Positions 13,082 to 26,084 of a stretch of 64,000 nucleotides of DNA are shown here, one piece after another. The notes under the pieces were generated by a model. The model worked only from the letters and a program-made list of their open reading frames with translations. It ran no database searches and was not told the origin of the DNA. A program made the translations under genes and the position numbers. Origin of the DNA: Setoptus koraiensis (Eukaryota > Arthropoda); assembly GCA_048013815.1 (NCBI GenBank), contig CM106586.1, forward strand, positions 17,856,001 through 17,920,000, read 5' to 3'. Each line of letters starts with the position of its first letter. Positions within the stretch are counted from its first letter, which is position 1.

Positions 13082-16000
13082 GCACCGACGCCTTGTCGCG
13101 GTCGCGGATAATTCATGGCGGATAAGTTATCGCGGCCAAGTTATCGGCGCCGGCAGTGGCCGCATTCGCACGGCACCGTTTGCGGCGATATTTATTTGCA
13201 GCCTTATTTACATGCGCGCCGGCCCGGGGCAATATATTATCTAAGTGTGTGCTCGCACACGGCGAGTCTTATGTTATGCAATAATTTACGGCAGCCACCG
13301 AGCCAAACCGTGCGCTTGCGTGCCGAATCGGGCGCATATAAACATGACGCAAGCGTTAAGAGTTATATAACTCGCTCTCTTATTATGCAACTGTCCGTCA
13401 CAGCGAGCGCCTCAAAACAATGTTAACGTCAAAATAAACAATGATAATTTATTGCGCCGCTAATCCGGCCAGAACAATATTGAATTGAATATTGAACAAT
13501 ATCAAATGATAATATTATCACGCATTGCGCAATAATTTCACCGTCCCTTTATCATCATCTCTCTATCATCGTCGTTTTATCATCGTCGTTTATCATCGTC
13601 GGTTTATCGTCTCGCTGCCGTTGCGGGCTCGCGGTTGCGATAATCTCGTCGGCCGTTGCCTACATGCAAGCGGCGCCGACAACACAATGTTGATAATGCA
13701 GCCGCTCGCCGCACCGGGCCCCGGCCGGCGGCCGCATCCGCTCATCAGTCTGCTCGCCGTGTGCGCCGTGCCGCTGCCGCCCACGATTTGCACTCGTGTT
13801 GCCCGCTCAAGCGGACTTGCATTGTCGCCGGGTGAGCGGTGCTTCGGGTGAACGGGCCGCCAGGTGAGCTGCCCGTCGGGTGATCAGTTTGCAGGATAAT
13901 GGCAGCACATTACTAATGTGACATTAGCGCTGTCGCTCGTTGGCGGCCACTGTGGGAACGCAACCCGACCGACTCGGCCAGAGCGCCCCGTTCGGCCGTT
14001 TGATTAATGAGCGCGACGCGTCAGTGTCGCATTACCCGCTCGCCGGCCGGCGGTCAGCTCGTCTACTGCCGGCCGGCCGGCCAGTAGACGAGACCGTGCG
14101 GCCGCCGCTGTTGGCATTTTGTGCGATTTTGGCGATTGAAACGGCCACCGGCGGCCGCGTCTAGACGGCGGGACCTTCGCGCGGCGAACAAGATGCAACA
14201 AGTTGCAAATTAAAAGCCGACCGGCGGGCGAGACATAAGCAAGCGACAATTAAAAGTTTGCAATTGTTTCAATTGCATGACCGTCGTGTGGCCGCGCGCT
14301 TCACTTCCTTCCTCGTCGGCCGTCGGTCTAGACGCGGCCGCTCGGCTCAGACAGTCGGGCGAATGATGTTTGCAGAGCAGCGACTTTGGCTCACTTTGGC
14401 AACATCTCTCCAATCAGCGACTCACCTGTGCGCGGCCAACAATGCGCGACAGCGCCAACAACGGCCACCGGCCGTCTGCAAAGTCAGTCTGTTGCGCAAT
14501 GATAATTATTGCTCTGATGCCGAGTCCGGCCGTCTGACCGGCCGCACACAAGCAAGTGCAGTGCGCATGCAATATGCGACAATGCCCGAGACGTGCTGTT
14601 ACGCAACGGCACGCAAACAAACAGCGCTTTTTCGGCACGCCCTTTTCCCGTTGGGCCGCACGCGGCCGTGTGCGGGTCGGCCGCATTGCGCCGTGCGATA
14701 TCCGCACCGGACATTGGCTGGCCGTGACAACGGCCATCAGACGACGGGTTGCTCGATTGTTACGTGCGACGGTCAATTGATTGCGCGGCCTTGATCGGGG
14801 GGCACAGGTTGCGATTGCGTCACAAGTTGCGATTGTCGCATGAGCTGCCAAGGCGGCATGAGTTGCGATTGTCGGCCGGCGGCAACGGCCGACTGGCAAC
14901 CATCAATTGATTTGGATTGATTTTTGATTGTCAATCAGCGATTGGCCGCCAATTGCGGCGTGTCATCGCTGTCGGCAATCGTCGGCCACAGTCGGATGTG
15001 TCGGCCGGCCTGAGAATTGTGCCCGGGATTGCGCTCGGGATTGCGCTCGGTGGGTCGCTCAACGATGTTCATTAGTTGCGCCGGTTCGAGCTTGTCTCGG
15101 TCTGGGCGCCGCTTGCCATGGACGGGCCGCCGCTTTGTTGTGGCTGGACGGCGCTCGAAGGCGCTCGACAATGCGGCCAGTTTGACACAACAATTGACGG
15201 CACTCGACGAGAATTCGCAAGCTCCGACGAGAATTGATAGTTTGTTTGTTTGCCCATTTCGAAATTCGAATGAGTTGTTTGCTTGTGCGACGACAATCGC
15301 TCGACACGAACAAACGAACGTCGCCCAGCGCCGGCCAGTGATTAATGGTCGCCCAGTGGCCAGTGGCCGTCAAATTGGCCACTGGCTCGCCGCCAACCGT
15401 CAGACTCTTCCGACGGGGTGGTCGATTTTCGCAGTGATTCCCAATTCCGATTTGCCGAATCCAATTTTGCAGTTCGCGTTGCGCACTTGGAACGCCGAGT
15501 CTCGGACGCCGCGAATCGGCGGCGTTCGAACGCGCTCGTATCCGCGAACCGTCGAGCGGCCCAGCGATAACATGATAATTGACGAGCGCTCGGGCACAAG
15601 CGGCGCCCAGCGATTTGTCGTCGGCGCGGCCACAGACACAGACGGGACGGCTCGGCTCGGCTCTGGGCAGCTTGTTGGGGCGCACAGACGGAGCGACAAA
15701 TTGGCGCCAATCGCATCGACAAACAATGTAACAAGTGCAAACGGGTGCGCGCAATCGATTGGCGATTATGTTGCCACAACAATCGGCAGCGGGTGGCCAT
15801 TGTGTTTGTCAGTCGGCGGCTGTCATTGTGGCCGAGCGAGTAAGTGACGTAACTGGCAGCTCGTAAGTGGCCGCGACAGCGACCATCCGCATGCGAGCGG
15901 AAGGCCCTTGCAAGCGCGCAAAGAAGCGTTCGGACGGGCGACGAAGCGGCGTTCGGACGGGCGACGAAGAGGCGAAAACAAGCGAAAACGAGCGACAAAC

Positions 16001-17999
16001 GAGCGACAAACGAGCGACAAACGAGTGACAACGCGCCGAGCTCGACCGCTGGCCAATCTGCATGGCGCCGGCCACTGTCCGGCCGCTCGCAATAAATCAA
16101 ATCGGCGCACAATCGATCAATCACAATTATTAATCGGGCTGCAAATTGCTCTCGGACGCCACCGTCCCGCTCGCTGTTCTCTGGCCGCTCTCTGGCCGCT
16201 CTCTGGCGCGACTCTCGCTTCCCACTTTCGGTTGGCTCTCGCCAATCCTTTGCGCTTCTTTTTGACCTTTTCGCTGGCTCGCCTGCTCGCCAGTGGGCGG
16301 CCCGTCTCGGTGTGCGACACTCGCTGTCACTCAGACCGGAAGCGGCAACAAGTGACAATGCGACTTGCGTCGACTCGGCAGCGACACTTTAAAGCCACCG
16401 AACAGTGACTGATGATGGCGACATGGGCATGACAACATCAATACGATAAAATGATTAATGTGACAACGCTATTAATGAGCGTTTATGTCGTCATGACGTA
16501 ACCACATAACTGCTCGCTGCTAATCACAAGCGCTGTTGCGTCACTCAGTGGCGCCGCTCGACGATCTTATCTGACAATTGATTGTGTGACTCACAATTTG
16601 TGAGTGCGCCCGCTGACCACTGGCCGCCGATCTCTAGCCCGCGGACGATTGTGATGCAACAGTCGATGTAAGTGCTGTCACCGTTGTGTCGATGCAAGTG
16701 CCGTCACAGCAGTGTCACAGTGGCGCCGATGTGGTGTCGATGTAACCCGACATGCGCTGGACAATGCGACAGGTGGCCAGATAATGGCACGATAATAATT
16801 GTCATAACGGTCACCATGACAATCATTATCTTGTGATGCCGTCAATGCTAATGATGATCGAGTATCGCACATTAAGTGTGCACTGCATCAGGCGTGTCGA
16901 ACCACTTTTGTGCATGACCCGTGACGGGGCCCGGCCCGGCCGCCAGATTGCGCTTTTGCGGTTCATCGGCATCATCAGCGGCGTCAACTGGGCATCATAA
17001 CGGCGGATAATTTGCAGTTACAAATTTGCTCGCTTGGCTTGTTGTTTGCTTTCGCTACGGGCATTTGCGCTTGTGCGGTCCGCTCTTTCCTCCATCCATT
17101 CGCCTTGCGTCTGTTTGTCGCCCTCTATGACAACCTGTTGCGATCTTTCGCCGGTCTCTTTTGACCGCTGGCCGGCGTCTGGCCCGCCCAGCGGCCAACA
17201 AAAGGCGACGAGCGAGACCAATAAGTCACACAAAGCCAACAAGTTGCAAGTGGACAGGTTAGCGCTAATTACTAATTAGAGCCCTGCGCTCGCCGCCTCA
17301 TCATGATCCGCGGCCGGCAGCCGCAATTTACCTGCATTCGCTGGGCGTTCGCTGGCCGTTCGGCTGGCCGTTTGGGCTTGCCGAGACGGCCGGTGGAAGC
17401 GGCCGAAACGAGCCAGTGGAAGCCAGTGGAAGCCAGTTGCTTCCATTGGCTTCCTCGGCTTTGTTTGGGAAGTGCCGATTCGGCACGCATCGTTCGTGTC
17501 GTCATTGTTGTCGCTGTCGGTGTGGTTGGCGCAGTTGTTGTCGTTGCTGTTGTCGCCGTTGTGGGCCGTTATGTGTTGCGTCATGTTGCTCTGTCAATGT
17601 TTTGTGAGCGGCGGAATATCCGAGCGGCGGCGGCGGCCGAGCGAATATCGCAGCAACAGTCGCCAGTCGAGACAACGACAGCAGCAAATTAATCATCGTG
17701 CTGCCATCAAAAGTCGACCGGTCAGTCTCCGGCGACAGTGTTACGTAATTTGCTTCAGCGTCGTCGTGGCGACAAGAGCGAGCGTAATGAGTTAATAAAG
17801 TCGACAATAAAAGTGATGCCGTTAATGCACTTTGCACCAACTGGCCGTTATTTGCGGGCTGACCGCTGACGGTCGCGGGTCGTGCACGCCGATTGGTCAT
17901 GGCGCGGGCCGGCCCGCCTGTCACTGGTTGGCGCCGTTCGTTGGCTGTTGCCAGGAGTGTTGGTTCTGCCGCCACTGCGGCCAACAACCACCGCTGTCA

Positions 18000-18006
18000 C
18001 AACAAC

Positions 18007-18040
<34 letters not shown>

Positions 18041-18112
18041 ACAACAACGACAACAACGACAACAACAACAACTACGACAGCAACGACAACAGCAACAACA
18101 ACAACGAGCGCT
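18000..18112. repeat. CAA/CGA trinucleotide tract
   Basis: CAA repeats are interspersed with CGA and CAG over about 110 bases. The Thr, Asn and Gln frames it opens are not supported as coding. Confidence 0.9.
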
Positions 18113-18176
18113 GTCGTAACAGCACAACGCCGCAGCATTATATGCCGGCAGCGGCGATATTACACAATATTGGCCA

Positions 18177-18269
18177 TTATGTAACATTATGTAACATTAT
18201 GTAACATTATGTAACATTGTGTAACACTGTGTAACATTACGTAACGTTACGTAACACTGTGCAACAGTA
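18177..18269. repeat. 10-bp periodic array of TTAYGTAAC units
   Basis: About nine units of exactly 10 bases follow one another, of the form GTAACATTAT with variants ending in TTGT, CTGT and TTAC. Junctions create TTATGTAAC three times and TTACGTAAC two to three times, which are PAR-bZIP/NFIL3-like sites set one helical turn apart. Confidence 0.85.
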
Positions 18270-18574
18270 CGTTGTATTGGCCCCTGTACAATGTTGCGTA
18301 ATATTGTGTGATATTGCGCTGTGGCAACAGCGGCCGGCCAATGTTGTCATAACGGCGTTACGTAACGGGCAATGTTGTGAGCTGTCACAGCGCAACAACT
18401 CATACTACCGTTACAACAAACACACACAACGGCAGCCGTTATGACGCTGAGACGCCGAGACGCCATGACGCGGATGACGCGGATGACACACCGGACAAAG
18501 GTGGCCGGCTGATCGTGCCGAGCGACGGAACGGACGCCGGCACGACACTTGTCTCACTGGCCGCCGCAAGTGAC

Positions 18575-18626
18575 CGTTGCGAGTGACCGTTGCGGGCGAC
18601 CGTTGCGGGCGACCGTTGCGAGTGAC
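18575..18626. repeat. 13-bp tandem array, 4 copies
   Basis: The unit CGTTGCGGGCGAC is present in four head-to-tail copies, the outer two reading CGTTGCGAGTGAC. Confidence 0.8.
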
Positions 18627-20866
18627 AGCGGCCGCCACTTGTTGCCGGCGCCGCCGCCCGATTGATTCGATCTGATTAGATTGAATTAGTTTTCGCAGGC
18701 TCGTCGGCGTCGCCGCTGTTGCCCGATTGCAGCAAATTTAATCACGCCGCGGCAGCGAGACACAATCGAGGAAGCGCCGGCAAGTCGCCAATAGCAGCCA
18801 ATTGTCCGTCGCTCGGACGCACAATTTTCGCTGCGGCCGGCCGCTGGCCAACGAGCGACGGCCGGCAGCCAGCGAGCGACGGCCGGCAACCAACCAGCGA
18901 CGGCCAGCGAGCCCGCCGACGGACAAAGAACGCGGAACGGCGCTCACTCGCCTAATCTCGCTGTGGCCGGCATCTCGGCGAGCTCGGGCTGGCCCGACTG
19001 CGACTGTGTTTGCGTTATCTGGTCGCTCGTTGACGGTAGCGCCGAAGCGGCCGCAATGAGCGCCGAATTAGGGGAAAGTGGACGCTTCTCCGGAACGGTC
19101 GCCACACACGCTAAGCTGTCTTCTGGCCGCGAGAATCTCGGCGCGATTCGGCCGACCAGTCGCCGTTGTGTGCGGAAAGAGTTGATCCACTTGCCGTCCG
19201 GGCTGGCGTGCGAGCCGCTCCGGCTTCTTCGGCCGCTCCGGCTTCTCCGGCCGCTTCGAATGTCCGATTGCGAGCGGCGAGTCCCGCGTCTCGAACCGAG
19301 ACTCGCGAACCGAGACTCGCGAACCGAGACTCGAGCGAGCGGCCGAGCTCGGCGCGTATCGAGGTGTCGGCGCCGCTAATAAGCGGGCCAACCGCCTATC
19401 CATTCTGTCAAGTCCATTCTGTCCGATTCCGCCCGTGTGTGTCGCCCAGAAATTACCGCAATCTGCTCGCTTACGCAACGGGCCGGTTTGCACACAACAG
19501 GCCGCTTGTTCCGGCAGCAGCGGCCGCCGCTCTGGCGGCTCTCGTATATCGCGCCGCACAAATTGAGTTGTTGCGCCGCAAATTTAGCCGGCTTTTGTTT
19601 ATTCATCGTTTCATTATTTATTGTGTGTACATTATTCATTGCGCAATGTATTCACGAACTTGGCACGACAGCAGCGCCACCGATCCGAGCTGACGGGCCG
19701 AATCGCGAGTCTCTCGCCCGTCACTAACAGCTTGGCGGGCTACCGCTCGCCGGCGATCGAGCGGCCATTCGGGAGGACGGGCGGGCCGCGCGGTCTCATC
19801 TGATCATGATTAGTGCGCCACCGTCTGTTAACATTCTGGGCGTCTTTGGCCCAACTCGGACCGGCTCGGACCGGCTGCAGCGCTCATGCGGAGCCGCCCG
19901 GCGCGCTGATCGATTAGACCGCTGGCGCCTCACCCTTCGGTAGCCGGTCGGCGATTCGGCCGCCGTCAAGTCGGCGCAAGTCGGCGCAAAACGGGCTTCT
20001 AAACGGGTGCCGCGCAAGCGGAGATGACAGATTAAATTGATTCGTGCCGGTGCGTTTGTTTGCCTGTTGTCGGCCCGAGATTGCGCCGGATCCGTGCGCA
20101 AGTCGTCCGAATCGCATGCCAGTTCGTTGACGGACAGTCGAACGGCGCCCGTCACAGCGCCGTCGTTTGGCGTGTTCGAAGCAGGTGACGCAACACAAAT
20201 AAATACAAACATTGCAACATTTGCAACAGTTTGCTTCGCGCCGCACAACAAACAGCAAACAACAATTGCTCCCATTGTAGCCATAAATAAACAATAAATA
20301 TAGATGCTGCTCGTCGATATAAAAATCAATCATCGGCGAGCAGCTTGAGCGCGATCGGCGGGGGTCTGGCGCGCCGAGCGGCAGCGGCCAGCGCCGCATT
20401 CGCTAGCGGTCGCCGCTATCGGTCAGCGGCTCGCCGTTGCCGGCAACGAGCGCCTGTGCCGGCAACGGGCATGCGAGTAACACAAGTTTGCCCGAGCGGC
20501 CCGAATCGAGCGGCCGCAACTATGAATTAATTAGCGATTTACGGCGACCGCAAGCTATTCATTTGCACCAATCGCCGGCCGGCTGGCCGGCGGTTCGCCG
20601 ACGGCGTGCCCATTGCGGGACACTGGACTCCGACGACCGAACTCGGACAATCGCGGTCCGACGATCGCGGTCCGACGACCGCAGCCGACGATCGCAGCCC
20701 AATGATCGCCGCCGATGATTGGAGGGCCAACGGCGAGACGCAAATGTCGGCCGAGCGCCAGAGCCGCCATCAGGGATCAAATAACGGGGACAACTGGCTG
20801 AACAAATTCACTCTAAATAGGGCATCATGAGCCCGTTCCGATTGCCGCTCGGGTATCGCCGGCCGG

Positions 20867-20942
20867 CCCGAGTATGATCGGCTGGCCCGAGTATGATCGG
20901 CCGGCCCGAGTATGATCGGCAGGCCCGAGTATGATCGGCCGG
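20867..20942. repeat. 19-bp tandem array, 4 copies
   Basis: The unit is GAGTATGATCGGCCGGCCC or a one-base variant, repeated four times with a diverged partial copy just upstream. Confidence 0.8.
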
Positions 20943-22486
20943 CGACGACGCGAGCGAGCCAAGCGACCAATCGGGCAGCCAGCGGCCACCGACGGAGCAA
21001 ATGAGCAAACGGAGCAAAATTATGCAAATGATGCGGCCACATTTTTCGCATCGCATTGAGCCGCGCCGCTCAACAATCGGCGGCAATGTCAGCACCGTTG
21101 GCAAGCCTTCAATCGGGCCGCGCTCTTTCTCGCTCGCCGAGCGCTCCGCTGCCCGATTGCGGCCGCAAATGCGCCTTCCGCCGGCCACCACCGCGCTACA
21201 ATAAATAACAATAAATAACGTTTCTAAACGTCGCAACAATTATCTCAGCGAAACGGGCCATTATTCATCATGATGGCGGCCATTATTATGCATACATTAC
21301 TGGACAACTGTGTTTGTCTCTATTTGGCGCATCTCGGCAATTTGTCCGTCGCTGGTTTGCACCACTGTGTCACTCACACAGTCTGTGAGGCCATTAGGCT
21401 GAGGCCGCCGAACAGATGATAACGGCCGGTCGTCCTTTATTCGGCCGGTCGTGCGGTCATCGCGTTTATGCAACAAACTTGGCCCGTCTAACGGGATATT
21501 TAACTCTTGCCGGCCGTAACTTGTCGATGTGGCCCACAGGGCCGATATGGCCAATAGCATCATTGCAATTATTGGCCGATATGCGTGTCAGGCGACCATT
21601 GCGGCCATTGTGTATGCCCGCAGCTTGTGCCCGAGTTGGCCGGCCAACCATCCGGCCATCCAAGCATCCGGGCATCCGGGCAGCCGGACAAGAGGACAAG
21701 CGGAAGTGAGTTTGGTGTGACGTCTTGCGGCGGCCTGCGTCGGTCGGTCGGTCGGTCGGCGGCCGCGGTCGGGTCGGGTGTCATTGAAATATTGTCGTTT
21801 GTAGGCCGTCAGTTTGTGCCGGCTGATGGGTTATGCTGGTAGCCAGCATCATCATCATCATCATGACAACAACAGGTGAGTGATGACACAAGCGGGCAAG
21901 CGGCCGATATTGATTGCGAGCGCATGCATTATTATGGCAATGAAACGCGCCTGAGTCGCTCGCATTGTTGCCGTGGCCGTTGTTGTTGTCGTTGCTGTCG
22001 TTGTTGTCGTTGCTGTCGTTGCTGTCGCTGTTGCTGTTGTTGTTGTTACTGTTGCCACTGTTGCCATGACAACAATGTACCCACAAACAGTGGCGCAATA
22101 GTGGCAACAACGCCGACAACAGCAACAACGACGCCAACAACAGCGCCAGCGCCACACTGACAGCCAGCCAACAGCTGACTGCCACCGCTCAACTGACTGC
22201 AAGTGACAGCACAGGTGACTGCTGCAGCCCACTACTGGTCACAACGGTGAGCCCAGGTGAGCGGCTGACAATGCGAGCGGCAGCATTGTCAGCGAGCCTG
22301 ACTGGCAACAACAATGGCCGGCCGCACCGCAACCGTCACAAAGGTGAAACCGCACCAGCATCGGCTTGGGCGCCACAGCGCCGGCTGCCAGTCGGCACAA
22401 CAAAACATTTGGCGCTCTAGCGGTCGCCTTGAGAGCCAGCGCAGTGCCGGCAACACCGCTCCGAGTCACCCTTGCGAGCGCCGAGC

Positions 22487-22535
22487 GCCGAGCCGCCGAG
22501 CCGCCGAGCCGCCGAGCCGCCGAGCCGCCGAGATT
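22487..22535. repeat. 9-bp GCCGCCGAG array
   Basis: The unit GCCGCCGAG is repeated about five times. It lies beside GAGCGCCGAGCGCCGAG, a degenerate extension of the same repeat. Confidence 0.8.
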
Positions 22536-22960
22536 CCGCGATACCGAGAGATAAAGCGAGCGGGCGAGCGGAGATTTCGTTGAGAAAAGATATCATCATT
22601 TTCATGCTGACACAGCCGACCGCAAGCTCCGCTCTGGCTAATGACGGCCGGCCTGCATGCCGACGGACAGGACAGCCGCGAAGGAGCCGGCCAGCGCCGC
22701 CAAGACTGGCAACATTTGACGAAAACATAACATTGTTACAATAATATGTCTCTCTCTCTCCCTGTCTCCCCGCGTCTCCCTACTGGCGCGTCTGCATCCC
22801 ATTCATCACACACACACAAACAGTTCAGCCAAACCACCAAGTGAGCGGCGCCAAATCAACAGGTGAGTTAATCTTTTTCGTTTGCCGAGCTTATCGCGGT
22901 CCCTATTATCTTATCCGTCGGCCGTCGGTGGGACGTCGGCCGTTTGCGCGCACATTTTAT

Positions 22961-23060
22961 GCGTATATCTGCTCATTTATGCGTATATCTGCTCATTTAT
23001 GCGTATATCTGCTCGTTTATGCGTATATCTGCTCATTTATGCGTATATCTGCACATTTAC
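22961..23060. repeat. 20-bp tandem array, 5 copies
   Basis: Five units of exactly 20 bases, GCGTATATCTGCTCATTTAT, differ only by single changes in copies 3 and 5. The array lies about 400 bases upstream of the first ATG of the Gln-rich gene. Confidence 0.9.
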
Positions 23061-23427
23061 GCCATTTGCGCGCATTCGGCCATCGGCGTATTCGCGTTCG
23101 GCCGATAGAACGCAAATTGTTGCGTCAGGCGTATAAACATAAGTGCATGACGTAATGGCCGCCGAGTGTCACTCGGCCTGTCATCGGACTCGCTCGCCGG
23201 CCGGACTCTCGCGCCGGCCGGACACTCTCTTTGTTTGTGCCCACTGTTTGCGTCCCGATAATAACAACGCTCTCTCCGATTGTCTCTTCGACGATTTGTC
23301 TCGACTCGGCGACTTGTCGCTGTCGCTAATTCGCGCCGCAGCACAGTGGCTCGCCCGAAATAACACACGCCGGCGCCCGACAAACAATCAACGACTATCG
23401 ACGGTTAGTCGCACTAAGTGACCGCAA

Positions 23428-26053
23428 ATGGCCGGCGCCAATGGCTCGCATGCAAATCATAGGCACTGCCCCCGTTATTGCGCCGCATACGCAACAAGTT
23501 GCGCCACTCAGCCCGGCGCAAACACGGAAACGACAGTGACACATCGACGGCAACTAGCGGGCCGCAGTTCGCCGGGCGCCCCACTCGCCGCAATGGCCGG
23601 CCAAGTGGCAGCCGACTGTTGGCAAGCGGCCCAGATTAACACGACAACAGCAGCAGCAACAGCAACAACAGCAACAACAGCAACAACAGCAACAACCACA
23701 GCAACAACAGCAACAACAATGCGCCGACGACAACAATTGACGCAACGGCAAATCAATCACGCCAATTGGCCGGTAGCGCTGCCACTGCTGCTGGTCAGCT
23801 TGCTGGCGCCATTAGCCTGTCGCAGCTCGCCGCAAACAACCGCAACAACGCCGACAACAACCGCAACAACAGCAACGTCAATACCCACTTTCAAACTGCT
23901 CATTATCCAAATGGGGCTGCCGGCGCTGCTGGTCGGCGCGGGCCTCAACGCCATACCAACCCTGTGCTATCCCGCCGCCACAACGCCCGGCCGGCCCGCC
24001 GCCGCCGCTGCCGCCTACGGCGAGCCCATTCAGTGGTCGTTCGGCGGCTGGGCCCCGCTCAACGGCCTACAAGCCGCCACTAACACACCCTACAAAGGGG
24101 GCGCTGCTGCAGCCGCCGCCGCCAGCGGCAATCACTCAAGCCAGATAGCGGCCAGCAAAGCCAACAAATACTCGTCGCTGTCGGCCAGCTCGCCCATGCC
24201 GCTACTGTCAGCAACACAGCAGCAGCAGCAGCACCGCCAAGTGGGCGACACCGGAAGCTTGTCGTCGGCGGCGCCAAGCCAGCCGCAAACAACGCGCCAG
24301 GCTAAGGGCATGAAACAGCAGCAGCAGCATCTTGCGGACAACATCGCAAACATCATCGAGCCGGGCACAGCCACAACGCCCGCGCCAACCAACAACACCA
24401 CCAGCAACGCCGACCCGTCCGGCCCGAGACTGGGCGACAAGGGCGTGCCGTCGGACGACGCAAACCGCTTGGCCGAGTCGGCCAGCAACGACCACAAGGG
24501 CCAATATGTGAAGCCCAGCGCGGTGGCCGGCAAGCCGCGCCACGAACAACAGGTGCCCGTGCCGAGCGCAAGTAGTAGCCACATGCAGATAGATCACCAG
24601 TTTCATCATCATCACCATTTGGTGCCGTCGAATGCGCTGGCCCGCACAATGCTGCACAACGGGCCGGCGGCGCAGCGACAGCATCAAGCGCGCCGGGACC
24701 CGCAGCATTTGCAGGACATGCACGCGTCCGCGTCGCAGCGACCGTACCCAACGCGCGACATCTTTCAGCAGTCGGCCCAGCAACTGATGGAGAGCCAGTA
24801 TTCGCCGCTGGCGCCGCCCCCCATCATCCGGCAGCAACTGCTGGGACCCGGACCCGGGCCCGCGCACATGCGCCCGCCCCCGGCGTATCAGCAGGGGCAC
24901 TTTGGTGGTGGGCACCCGCAGCAGAGGCCCCACAGCAGACAGCAGTACCCGCGCATGATGGCGGCCAGTTTCGCGCATCACCAGCAGCAGCAGCAGCACC
25001 AGCCGCGATACCCCAATAGCAACCACATAAACAACCACCACGGTGGCGGCCCGTACCCGCACCGCTCCATTCCCGCGTACCCGGGCTCGCCGATGATGCT
25101 GGCGGGCCGGCCAGGCGGGCAAATGGACGACAAAGACAAGTATGAGTTGCACACCAATCAGCTGCCCATGATTACGCAAGAGGAGCTGTCGAGCGCCATG
25201 GACGAGGCGAGCCAGCAGCATCAATCTGACATGCAGCAATATATGCAAAGTATCAATCAGAACCTAGAGCAGAATGTGGGCAACGGGGGCGGCGGCGGCG
25301 GCGGAATTCCCATCATCGAAATGAAGGGTTCGGACAAGCCGTACGCAGCGCCGTCAGCGGCAGCGGACAACAATGGCGCGCAACAAGAGCAGCCACAACA
25401 AACAAAAATGGTTAATTACAATCAGCTGAATCAGCACAATCACGCCGGCACCGGCACTGGCCAGGTAGACTCCATTCAACAGGTAATCCAGCAGTCGGGC
25501 AGCAACGGCAAGCCGCCGCAACAACAATCGGAGGAGCATAGCGGCGGCGGCAAGGCCAATTATCTGACCATACCCGTCGCCGTGGAGACGGACGGCGATA
25601 AGGTTCTGACGCAAGAGGACATAAACGAAATTGAGAAGCATGTCATTAATGTGTTGCCAAATCTCAAGACGGCCGACAAGACGCTGGTGAAATTAGCGGA
25701 GCCGCAATTAAGCAAAGTCATCGAGCAGCATCATCAGCAGCAACTGGAACAGCACAAGACGACGCTGAAACAATTGGAGGCTGATAATCCGTCATTAGAG
25801 CCCGCTCATGTGACCGCTCATGTAACTCAGGCGACTAGCGCGCCGGCGACAGCTGATCACGCCGGCTCACCCGGTCACAGCGGCAATTATCCGCATCAGC
25901 AGCAGCCGGATTATCCCACTACCGCATCGCTCGCCATGACTTCGCATATGGCGGACGGGCCGGGCCGCGAGCAGCAGCCCGTAGTGATCATAGAGGAGCA
26001 CTTGCTGGGCGCGCACCACCACCAGCAACAACAACAGCAACAGCAGCAGCAGC

Positions 26054-26084
<31 letters not shown>

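Larger units (their letters stand above)
1..23427. other. GC-rich gene-free region with many short tandem arrays
   Basis: I find no protein-coding gene here. Many open frames exist on both strands, some over 200 codons, but they overlap each other, carry no recognisable domain and follow from the GC-rich, stop-poor composition. The DNA is dominated by words such as GGCC, GCGCC, GAGCG and TTGCG. It is studded with microsatellites and short tandem arrays (separate entries). Donor-like AG/GTGAGT strings occur, for example near 3058 and 4341, so untranslated exons or a long first intron of the gene beginning near 23.4 kb are possible but unproven. Confidence 0.6.

Noticed and set aside
15342-16358. 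338-codon minus-strand open frame and many similar long frames in 1-23 kb
   Set aside because: Frames overlap on both strands, residues are dominated by Arg, Ala, Ser and Pro, and no domain, start context or splice signals support them. GC-rich DNA with few stops explains them.
22961-23060. CRISPR-like regular repeats
   Set aside because: The units are directly adjacent with no spacers, and the genome is eukaryotic. These are simple tandem arrays.
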